Origin: Deltaproteobacteria bacterium
GTDB lineage: Bacteria; Myxococcota; Myxococcia; Myxococcales; 40CM-4-68-19
Assembly: GCA_025350525.1 (NCBI GenBank)
Contig: JANXXR010000502.1
Coordinates: forward strand, 1 to 34,901
Direction of reading: 5' to 3'
Length of the DNA stretch: 34,901 nucleotides
Shown: piece after piece, positions 1-9,941 of the stretch
Position numbering within the stretch: the first letter of the stretch is position 1
Layout of the letters: the number at the start of each line of letters is the position of its first letter
Made by a program: the position numbers and the translations under genes
Notes under the pieces: model-generated
Told to the model about the DNA's origin: nothing
The model's input: the letters and a program-made list of their open reading frames with translations, nothing else
Database searches by the model: none

Positions 1-152
1 ATGATCTCGTCGCGCGTGACGTGCAAGAAAACCTTCCCTGGCGCGCTGGCGTTGGCTGCACCCGCGGCGCTCCAGCAGAGCGATACGATTGCCACTGCCA
101 GCAGGGGCGCGCGGAAGGCGCTGGATGCTTTGGTTGCGATCTTCATGGTCAT
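1..152 (-). CDS. Partial secreted protein, N-terminus only (runs off left edge)
   Basis: Reverse strand from ATG at 152: MTMKIATKASSAFRAPLLAVAIVSLCWSAAGAANASAPGKVFLHVTRDEI..., a signal-peptide-like N-terminus. Open to the window edge; too short to appear in the ORF track. Confidence 0.5.
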   Translation of the reverse strand, partial: MTMKIATKASSAFRAPLLAVAIVSLCWSAAGAANASAPGKVFLHVTRDEI

Positions 153-341
153 CGTTGTCTCCGTTCAAGAGTCAGGCGAGACGAATGCTCGCGTTGCAAG
201 GTCTTCGCACCGGTCCCATCCCAGTTCCCGATGGTTCTCTATCGTTGTCTGGAGATGCGGAGATGCGCAGAGTGCCCGGCGTCGCGCGCCGGATCTTCCG
301 GATTCTTGCGCGGAACTATCAAAATCTTGTGGCGCTACCGG

Positions 342-1241
342 CTACCGGGCGGCCTCGCGAAACCGACCAGGCGTGGTTCCGACAGCTCGGTGGAACGCAT
401 CGGTGAAGTGGCTCTGGCTCGCAAACCCGCATTGCAGGGCCACGTCCGCCACCGTTGCAACGGCAGTTCTGAGCATCGACTTGGCTCGCTCGATGCGCCG
501 GCGCAAAACGTACTGGTGCGGCGGTATCCCCGTCGCCAGTTTGAAAAGCCGCGCGAACCGGAAGACGCTCATCCCGTTCAGGGCAGCGAGAGCACCCAGC
601 GACACCTGCGTGTCGAGGCGCGCGTCGATGAATTCGTCGATCCGGCGCAGCTTGGTTGCGTCGAGCGGCGACGGCAGAGGCGCTGGACGCCACCGTTCAC
701 CGCTCGAGCCATAGCGCTGAGCGACGTGCGCGGCGACCGCCATCGCGAGTGTCTGACCGTAGCTGCAAGCGGTGCCGTGCTCATCCCGCGCCAGATCGTG
801 CAATGCGTGAACCATTTGCGCTGCGAAGGGGTCCTTCTCCGCGAAGACGGGCTGCAGGTCGACGGCGTGATCGCCATCCTCGGCCACTGCGGCAGCGGCG
901 AAGGGAGCGTCGATCTGCAGCATCAGGCTGTGCGTGGGACGCTCCCAGCGCGCGACGTACGACCTCGCAGCAGGAAACACGGTCACGGCACCGGCCGGAG
1001 CAATGCCTGAAAAGCGTGGGCCCCCAGACCAACTCAATTCCAGAAAATGGGGCTCGATCGAGATCGCAACCACGTGCCGAAGGAGGTGTCCCGGCGGAAG
1101 CTCGGCCCCCTTGTGGGAAGAGATGACCTCGACGCCAATGTCCGGCCAAAGGTTGCCGCTCGAGGTGCCTGCGTAAACGTGAGGCAGAGGCTGGACTCCA
1201 CCGCCATCGTCGGCAACCCAGGCTATCGTCGGAAGCGCCAT
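342..1241 (-). CDS. AraC-family transcriptional regulator
   Basis: C-terminal double HTH: LRRIDEFIDARLDTQVSLGALAALNGMSVFRFARLFKLATGIPPHQYVLRRRIERAKSML...VADVALQCGFASQSHFTDAFHRAVGTTPGRFR. Start placed at the internal MALPTIAWV. Confidence 0.9.
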   Translation of the reverse strand: MALPTIAWVADDGGGVQPLPHVYAGTSSGNLWPDIGVEVISSHKGAELPPGHLLRHVVAISIEPHFLELSWSGGPRFSGIAPAGAVTVFPAARSYVARWERPTHSLMLQIDAPFAAAAVAEDGDHAVDLQPVFAEKDPFAAQMVHALHDLARDEHGTACSYGQTLAMAVAAHVAQRYGSSGERWRPAPLPSPLDATKLRRIDEFIDARLDTQVSLGALAALNGMSVFRFARLFKLATGIPPHQYVLRRRIERAKSMLRTAVATVADVALQCGFASQSHFTDAFHRAVGTTPGRFREAAR

Positions 1242-1539
1242 CGGTCCCTTCCTCGCCCCTAAAGTTCGATCACCGCGGACGCAACCACGTTGGATCTCGG
1301 CGGTCAAAACGCATTGCGTCAATCAGCGCGGCGCAGAATTCGAAACTCCGGACCGATGCGCGCCGCGGTTGTCCTCGACGAGCGGTTTGCTTCGATCAGG
1401 GCCAGGAGCCGCCGGGCATTCGAGCCGTGAAATCTTGTGAGCGCAGCGGCCCGGCGAGCCTGTGTCAACCACTCTCTGCCCTACGTCCCCGCGAGACTTC
1501 AAATCGGTTGGCTCTGAGGGAGCCATAGGGCAGATATCG

Positions 1540-2239
1540 CCGTTCCGTCCACAGGCGCACGCCTGGTCTGCGCGGGCGGCGTCGGCTTCTTCGGCATCCT
1601 CTTCGTCGCGGTCGCGGCCCGCATCGTCGGGCTCGTCGGCGTGAGCTCGCAGCCGACCTCGGGAATCACGCTGGTGACCTTGCTCGGGACCGCGTCGGTG
1701 TTTGCCTTCTTCGGCTGGACCTCGCTCGAGGCGCGAGCCGCCGTGCTCACCATCGGCACCATCGTCGCCATCGCCGCGTCCAAGGCGGGAGACATCTCCC
1801 AGGACCTGAAGACGGGCTACCTGGTCGGCGCAACCCCGGCGCGCCAGCAACTCGGCCAGTTGATCGGGGCCGCGTTCGCCTGCTGGGCGGTGGCGGCCAC
1901 CGTCCTCTTGCTCGGGAACGCCTACACCTTCGGCTCCCGGGAGCTGCCCGGCTCCGCAGGCGACGCTGATGAAGACCATCATCGAGGGCGTGCTTTCGGG
2001 ACAGCGCGCGCTGGTGGGCGCTCGCCTGCCTGCAGCCGAGGCCGCCGACGCGGGCGTGCTGGCAGCCTTGGGCCTGGTCGCCGGAGAAGGTCGCGGGCGT
2101 GGTCATCGCCGCGCTGGTCGCGCTCCATGCCGCGCCCAGGTCGATGGCGCCGCGCCTTCCGGGGCTCTGGGGACTTTCGGCGGCGCTCCTCTTGATCGGC
2201 CTCGTCTGCGCCTTCCTCTTCCGCGCGGGAAAGAGATGA
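1540..2239 (+). pseudogene. OPT-family oligopeptide transporter remnant (N-truncated, several frameshifts, internal deletion)
   Basis: LVCAGGVGFFGILFVAVAARIVGLVGVSSQPTSGITLVTLLGTASVFAFFGWTSLEARAAVLTIGTIVAIAASKAGDISQDLKTGYLVGATPARQQ...; then frame changes to APQATLMKTIIEGVLSGQ, GVLAALGLVAGE and KVAGVVIAALVALHAAPR..FRAGKR*. Confidence 0.8.
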
Positions 2240-3156
2240 CGGATCACTTCGGCGCTGACGCCGGGTCCAATATCGTAGGCGGGGAGAGGTTGGAGGTCGC
2301 CGTGGCCAGCCAGGAAAATGCGTTGGCGTGGAAGGACTTCTTCCGGGTTCTCAAGGACAGGTTTCTCAAGGACAAGGTGATGGACCTGGCCGCGGCGCTG
2401 ACGTTCTACGGCGTCCTCGCCCTCTTTCCCTTCCTGCTCTTTCTGGTCACGCTGACGGGGATGGTATTGCAGCCGAACCAGGTGGAGCAGTTCATCCGGG
2501 AGGTCTCCCAGGTGGCGCCCGAGGATGCGAGCCGCATCATCGCGCAGCAGATCCGGGACATCAACCGCGGGCACAACGCCGGCCTGCTCACCATCGGCTT
2601 CGTCGGCGCCATCTGGTCCGCCTCCGGGGGCATCGTTTCCCTGATGGATGGCCTCAACGCCCTCCATCACGTCGAAGACAGCCGTCCCTTCTGGAAGACC
2701 CGCGCCATCGCCATGGCGGCGACGCTGGGCGGAGGCGCTCTGGTCCTCCTCGCCGCTCTCGTCGGCGTCGCCGCGGGGCCGATCGCCAGCGCCTTCGGAG
2801 GCCCGGTCGCGCGAGTCGTGCATTGGCTCCGGCTTCCAGTCGCCGGCCTGCTCATCGCCTTCGTCTGGGCGACCCTGTACCAGGTGCCTCTCCAACGTGA
2901 AGCAGCGCTTCCGGCTCTTCACGCCGGGCTCCGTCGTGGCCGTCGCCGCTGGTTGCTCGCCTCCTGAGGCTTCTCGTTCTACGTGGCCCATTTCGGCGAG
3001 TACAACAAGACCTACGGCGCGATCGGCGGCGCCATCGTCATGCTGCTCTGGATGTGGATCTCGGCGGCGTTCTTGCTAGCCGGTGCGCAGATCAACGCGG
3101 TGCGCGAGGATCTGACGAAGACGCCCGGCGGCGGTCAGCGCCCGCCGCCCCTCTGA
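2236..3156 (+). pseudogene. YihY/virulence factor BrkB family membrane protein, disrupted
   Basis: MDLAAALTFYGVLALFPFLLFLVTLTGM... in frame 1969; LSNVKQRFRLFTPGSVVAVAA continues in frame 2648; then LLAS-TGA-GFSFYVAHFGEYNKTYGAIGGAIVMLLWMWISAAFLLAGAQINAVREDL returns to the first frame. TGA sits where Trp is expected. Confidence 0.85.
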
Positions 3157-3182
3157 CGCCGGCAGTCGCAGCGCCCAGTCAC

Positions 3183-3983
3183 TCAGAGCAGCGGGATCTG
3201 GCCGGCCGCGGCGGGCTCGGGCGCGCCCTGGTATTGCGGCGGCGCCACCTCGAAGCCCGCCACCACCGGGCCGTGATCGCTGGTGCCAAACTCGCGCAGG
3301 CTTTCCGTCGACCGCGCCTTGTCCGCGAGCCCCGCGCTGGCCAGCACGTAATCGATGCGCCAGCCGATGTTGCGCTCCTTCTGGTTCCGCCACGGCGCCC
3401 ACCAGGTGAAGAGGTTGTCGTCGTCGGGAGCGAACTTGCGGGCGAGATCGACGAGCCCATGCGCGATGATCTTGCCGAGGAGCGCGCGCTCGACGGCGGT
3501 GGTGCCGATCTGCCCTTCCTTGCGCAGCTTGACATGGACGTCGCGCTCTTCGAGGGCGACGTTGAGATCGCCGCAAAGCACCACGCGCGCCGTGCGTCGC
3601 GAGGCCGCGAACTTCTCCAGCCCCTCGAGAAAGCGCAGCTTGGCGTCGAAGTCCTTGCCGCCGTTGGGGACGTAGATCGAGGCGAAAGCGAGGTCGCCCA
3701 CTTCCGCCTGCACCACGCGCGTCTCGCGATCGAACTCGGGATGCGAGAAGCGCGGGCGGCCCGGGAAAGTGGCCTTGCGCAGCAGCAGCGCCACGCCAGA
3801 GTAGCCCTTGTGGCCGTGCCAGAAGCTCCAGTAGTCGATGGCACAGAGCGCCTCCGGCACGTGCTCGGGCGAAGCCTTGATCTCCTGAAGGCAGACCACG
3901 TCGGGCTGCTCGCGCTCGAGGAGCTTGTGCACCTCGGCAGCGCGAGCCCGGATCCCGTTGACGTTCCAGGTGACGATCTTCAA
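3183..3983 (-). CDS. xth: Exodeoxyribonuclease III
   Basis: MKIVTWNVNGIRARAAEVHKLLEREQPDVVCLQEIKAS...GYSGVALL...CGDLNVALEERDV...RNIGWRIDYVLAS...SDHGPVVAGF: ExoIII/AP endonuclease motifs. Confidence 0.95.
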   Translation of the reverse strand: MKIVTWNVNGIRARAAEVHKLLEREQPDVVCLQEIKASPEHVPEALCAIDYWSFWHGHKGYSGVALLLRKATFPGRPRFSHPEFDRETRVVQAEVGDLAFASIYVPNGGKDFDAKLRFLEGLEKFAASRRTARVVLCGDLNVALEERDVHVKLRKEGQIGTTAVERALLGKIIAHGLVDLARKFAPDDDNLFTWWAPWRNQKERNIGWRIDYVLASAGLADKARSTESLREFGTSDHGPVVAGFEVAPPQYQGAPEPAAAGQIPLL

Positions 3984-3987
3984 GAGG

Positions 3988-5913
<1,926 letters not shown>

Positions 5914-5973
5914 TGCCTTTGTCTCCCGAAATTTCCGCTTGCGGCGTCTAGGTGCGAGCCGCGCTGCGGCGGT

Positions 5974-6001
5974 ACAGTAAGTACGCGGGAGGGTCTGTCA
6001 A
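5974..6001 (-). promoter_or_regulatory. Possible sigma70-type promoter for dnaK
   Basis: Reverse strand: TTGACA (6001-5996), 16-nt spacer, TACTGT (5979-5974), about 60 nt upstream of the dnaK ATG. Confidence 0.45.
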
Positions 6002-7314
6002 CTGCGGTCTGGCGAGGTCATCGGCGGCCGTTACCTCCTCGAGCAGCGGCTCGGTCTCGGGGGCATGGGCGAGGTGTGGCTCGCCGAGATGCAGGGGGCC
6101 GGCGCCTACCGCCGCCGGGTGGTCGTCAAGGTCCTGGCCCCGGAGCGGCGCGGCGACCCGCGGCTGTCGGCCATGTTGGCGGACGAGGCGCGGTGGTCGG
6201 GCTGCTCCACCATCCGGGCATCGTGGTCGCCATCGACTACCTCGAGACCGAGGAGCACGGGCCCATCTTCGTGCTGGAGTTCGTCGACGGCGCCTCGCTG
6301 CGCACCGTGCTCAAGCTGGCCCGCCGGCACCGTGCGGTCTTGCCGGAGAACCTCGCCGCGCACGTCGGCGCGCAGGTGGCCCGGGCGCTGCACGCGGCGC
6401 ATACGGCGGTTGGCCGCGAGGGCGAACCGCTGCGCCTCGTGCACCGCGACGTGGCGCCCGACAACGTGCTGCTCTCGCGCTCGGGGGCGGTCTACCTGGG
6501 CGACTTCGGCGTGGCTCGCGCCGAGGGAAACACCGAGACCACCGAGCCCGGCGTCGCGCCCAAGGGCAAGCGCGGCTACATGGCGCCGGAGCAGGCGCTG
6601 GGACGCGAGGTCGGGCCACAGGCGGACATCTTTTCCCTCGGCCGGCTGGTGGCGGAGGCAGCGGACCTGGGCACCGGCGCGGAACTTCGCGCCGTCCTCG
6701 ACAAGGCGACCGCGGAAGATCCGCTCGACCGCTACGCCACGGCCTCGCAGCTGGCGGCGGCGCTCCATGCCGCCTGCCCGCCGCCGGCCGACCCCGACGG
6801 CGCCCTCGCCCGGTGGCTGCAGGAGTACGCGCCCGAGGCGCTGGTGACGCAGAAGACCAGCCCGGGGCTGTCCACCCGCGCGGACCTGGTTCCCGCGGGA
6901 CGGCCGGCCGCGGAGGACAGCACCCGCATCGGGCCGGAGCCGCAGCTCTTTCCCTCGGTGCCGCCGCCGGTGCGCAAGACGGTCAAGCTGGTGGCGGCGG
7001 GAGCGGCGCTCCTCGTCATCGCGCTGCCGCTTCTGCTGCTGCGCTCAGCGTCGCGGGGCGAGACGCTCCTCTCGGCGGCCATCATCGGGACTCCAGCGCC
7101 GGCGCACGGCGAGCTGCGGGTGACCTCGCGGCCGGTGGAGGCCGAGGTCTACGTCGACGGCCGCCTGCGCGGGATGACGCCCTTCCTCCTCGAGCTTCCC
7201 GTCGGCCGGCACGCGGTGCGCATCGGCTCGCCGCGGATGGAGCATTGGCGCGCGTCCGAGGTCACCATCCGCGACCACACCGAGCACCGGCTGGAAGTCG
7301 ACCTCAGCGAATAA
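6002..7314 (+). pseudogene. Ser/Thr protein kinase with C-terminal TM and PEGA-like segment, one apparent frameshift
   Basis: Frame 6065: (L)RSGEVIGGRYLLEQRLGLGGMGEVWLAEMQGAGAYRRRVVVKVLAPERRGDPRLSAMLADEAR. Frame 3925: VVGLLHHPGIVVAIDYLE...LVHRDVAPDNVLL...YLGDFGVAR...GYMAPEQ. Junction near 6191-6195; later TM and HGELRVTSRPVEAEVYVDGRLRGMTPFLLELPVGRHAVRI. Confidence 0.8.
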
Positions 7315-7327
7315 CCGCGCCGCGGGG

Positions 7328-7356
7328 TTGACACGGTATTCAAGATACGCTACTCC
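7328..7356 (+). promoter_or_regulatory. Possible promoter upstream of the MerR gene
   Basis: TTGACA (7328-7333), 17-nt spacer, weak -10 TACTCC (7351-7356); spacer contains the short dyad GTAT-N5-ATAC. Confidence 0.4.
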
Positions 7357-7408
7357 TGCGAATGCATTCACGCGATGCCACTGAATCGCGGGGGATGGAG
7401 GGGGCCGG

Positions 7409-7957
7409 GTGGAGACTGCAGAGACTTTCCACGTCGAGGTGGCAATGGCGCAGCGCGAATCCGACGAGTTCGACGCGCTGGAGGAGCACTTCCCGCAAGG
7501 GATCAGCGCCGGCCAGATCGTCGAGTTCTTCGAGCCCCGCGGCGTCAAGCTGGCCCAGGCCACCTTCCGCAAGTACGTCCAGCTGGGCCTCTTGCCGCGC
7601 AGCCGGCGGGTGGGCGAGAAGGGCAAGCACCGCGGCTCGCACGGGCTCTATCCCGCCGCCGCCGTGCGCCGCATCAGCCTGATCAAGTCGCTGATGGACG
7701 AAGGGATGACGCTCGAGGACATCCGGCGGTCGTTTATTTTCTTCCGCGGCCAGCTCGACGGGGTGGAGCGCTCGCTCGACGAGCTCTTCATCGCGCTGGA
7801 CAAGTCGCTGCTGGAGAAGCCGGAGCTGAAGCCGTCGCGGCGCCGCGAGCTGGAGCGGCTGCTCGAAGGCAGCCGGCGTCAGGCCAAGGACTTCGTCAAG
7901 GACATCGAACGCACGGTCTCCGAAATCACCGCCCGCGAAGAACCCGGGAAGGGGTAG
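7409..7957 (+). CDS. MerR-family transcriptional regulator
   Basis: Winged-HTH region with PQGISAGQIVEFFEPRGVKLAQATFRKYVQLGLLPRSRRVGEKGKHRGSHGLYPAAAVRRISLIKSLMDEGMTLEDIRR; GTG start. Confidence 0.8.
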   Translation: METAETFHVEVAMAQRESDEFDALEEHFPQGISAGQIVEFFEPRGVKLAQATFRKYVQLGLLPRSRRVGEKGKHRGSHGLYPAAAVRRISLIKSLMDEGMTLEDIRRSFIFFRGQLDGVERSLDELFIALDKSLLEKPELKPSRRRELERLLEGSRRQAKDFVKDIERTVSEITAREEPGKG

Positions 7958-7960
7958 CCG

Positions 7961-8494
7961 ATGAGCGAGCCCAAGAGGAACGAACAGCCCGTCGACGCAG
8001 GCCCGGTGCCCGATTCCGAGGGCGACAAGCCGCGCCAGCGCGCGCGCACCATGAGCCGCAAGGAGATGGCGCGCATGTTCCGGCAGCAGAAGGCGCTGGG
8101 CGGTTCCGATCCGGAGCTGCAGTCGCTGATGACCGAGCTGGACGCCACCCGCCCCAAGGTCCGCGGCGACTGCGCCGAGGGCGAGCGGCCCTGCCCCTAC
8201 GTCTCCTGCAAGTACAACCTCTACGTGGACGTCAACCCGCGCACCGGGTCGGTGAAGATGAACTTCCCCGACAAGGAATTGTGGGAGCTGGCCGAGACCT
8301 GCGCCCTCGACGTGGCCGACAAGCAGGGCATCACGCTCGAGGAGGTGGGCGTGATCATGAACCTGACCCGCGAACGGGTCCGCCAGCTGGAGATGCGCGG
8401 GCTCACCAAGCTGCGGGTCCTCTGCGACGACGAGCCCAAGTCGCAGGCCGAGATCGACGCGGCCCGCGCGGCGCTGGATCAGGAAGACGAGTAG
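7961..8494 (+). CDS. Sigma-70 region-4-like HTH protein with Cys-containing segment
   Basis: [102 protein letters not shown] is sigma4-like. Confidence 0.8.
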   Translation: MSEPKRNEQPVDAGPVPDSEGDKPRQRARTMSRKEMARMFRQQKALGGSDPELQSLMTELDATRPKVRGDCAEGERPCPYVSCKYNLYVDVNPRTGSVKMNFPDKELWELAETCALDVADKQGITLEEVGVIMNLTRERVRQLEMRGLTKLRVLCDDEPKSQAEIDAARAALDQEDE

Positions 8495-8499
8495 CCGGG

Positions 8500-8937
8500 A
8501 TGGTGCGGCACGCAGTGCCGAGCGACTTCGCCGCTCTGCTGCGCATGCGGCTCGCGCTCTGGCCCGAGGACACCGCCCTGCATGAGGCCGACCTGGCCGC
8601 CTTCTTCGCCGGCCAGTCGCGTCACGCCCTGGCTCAGCTGGTGGCGGAGGAAGGCGGAGAGCTGGTCGGCTTCGCCGAGCTGTCGATCCGGCACTACGCC
8701 GAGGACTGCGCGACCGATCGCATCGCTTTCCTCGAGGGCTGGTACGTCGCGCCCTCCTGGCGCCGCCGCGGGATCGGGCGTGCCCTCGTGGCCGCGGCGG
8801 AAGCGTGGGGCCGCGCGCAGGGCTGCACCGAGTTCGCCTCCGACACGCAGGCGGACAACCAGGACAGCGCCGCGGCCCACCTCGCGCTCGGCTTCTCGGA
8901 CGCGGGCGCCGTCCGCTGTTTCCGCAAGGACCTCTAG
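8500..8937 (+). CDS. GNAT acetyltransferase, AAC(6')-like
   Basis: LRMRLALWPED...H...; DRIAFLEGWYVAPSWRRRGIGRALVAAAEAWGRAQGCTEFASDTQADNQDSAAAHLALGF..; R-x-x-G-I-G acetyl-CoA motif. Confidence 0.85.
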   Translation: MVRHAVPSDFAALLRMRLALWPEDTALHEADLAAFFAGQSRHALAQLVAEEGGELVGFAELSIRHYAEDCATDRIAFLEGWYVAPSWRRRGIGRALVAAAEAWGRAQGCTEFASDTQADNQDSAAAHLALGFSDAGAVRCFRKDL

Positions 8938-9869
8938 AGACTGGCGGAGAGCGCGTCGTGCAGGCCCTGCGGGTCGTCCACTTGCAGCGAGAGCGTCTGC
9001 GCGGTGCGGCGGATGCCGAAGAGGCCGTGCAGCTGGATGGGACGGCGCAAGCGCAGGATGAGGTTCGGCGAGCCGAGGACGGCGAGCTTCTGGCCCTCGA
9101 CGCGGCTGCCGAGCGCGGCGGAGTCGATCTCCGCAATGGCGATGTCTGCCTCCCACTTCAACCCGAGGCGCAGGTGCAGGACGCCGCCCTCGACGGTGAT
9201 GGGCCGCAGCACCATCGCGCGCAGGTCCCCGATCAGCCACAGCGCCGTATACAGATGCATCACGGCGCTGGCGATGGCCCAGCCGCGCGGGAGGACGAAG
9301 TGGAGCGGGATGCCCTCGGCGAGGACGGCGATGCCGAGCGCGACGTAGATGGCGATCCAGCCCGCGCGCTTGTACGCGGTGAAGCCCGAAGGCGCGGTGC
9401 GGCCCCAGGAGAAGAGCGCGTACCAGAAGACCGAGAACTCGGCGGCCACCGCGCGGGCGGCCGGGTGGTCGCCGAGAGCGTCCGAGAAGCCCAGGCGCAG
9501 CGCGGTGGCCGCATCGGGCGAGGTCCGCGCCTGCAGCGCGCGGCGTACCGAAGCGACTGCGAGCCAGATCAAGGCCAGCTCGAGCGGCACCGCCAGCAGC
9601 CGCACCTCGCGGCCGAAGATCGCCGCACAGAGCGCGATGGCGAGAAGCGCGACCCGCGCCACGGTCCGAGGACGGGCCAGCCCGCGCCGGACCACCAGCA
9701 GCCACCAGGCGAGCGGCGCCACCGTGCAGAGATCGAAGATCACCGCCAGCCGCAGGGGCAGCGGATGCAGCGCGAAGGCGCGCGAGGCCAGCACGGCGCT
9801 CTCGGCGGCCAGCACGAAGGCCAGCACCGCCGCGAACTGCAGGCGTGGACGCACGATGGCTGCGCTCAT
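8934..9869 (-). CDS. Integral membrane protein, unknown function
   Basis: MSAAIVRPRLQFAAVLAFVLAAESAVLASRAF... several hydrophobic helices followed by a C-terminal soluble segment. Start at the ATG at 9869. Confidence 0.65.
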   Translation of the reverse strand: MSAAIVRPRLQFAAVLAFVLAAESAVLASRAFALHPLPLRLAVIFDLCTVAPLAWWLLVVRRGLARPRTVARVALLAIALCAAIFGREVRLLAVPLELALIWLAVASVRRALQARTSPDAATALRLGFSDALGDHPAARAVAAEFSVFWYALFSWGRTAPSGFTAYKRAGWIAIYVALGIAVLAEGIPLHFVLPRGWAIASAVMHLYTALWLIGDLRAMVLRPITVEGGVLHLRLGLKWEADIAIAEIDSAALGSRVEGQKLAVLGSPNLILRLRRPIQLHGLFGIRRTAQTLSLQVDDPQGLHDALSASL

Positions 9870-9941
9870 GAAAAGAGCATACGCCCGGCGCGGGCTCAGA
9901 CGAGCGGCAGATCGCCGCGGCCCTGTGGTATGGAGCCGCGC

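Noticed and set aside
1323-1982. 219-aa minus-strand ORF
   Set aside because: Arg/Gly/Asp-rich with no domain; opposite to the OPT remnant.
2880-2990. Programmed frameshifting or stop recoding in the BrkB gene
   Set aside because: Two frame changes plus a stop with no slippery heptamer or obvious recoding structure; decay is simpler.
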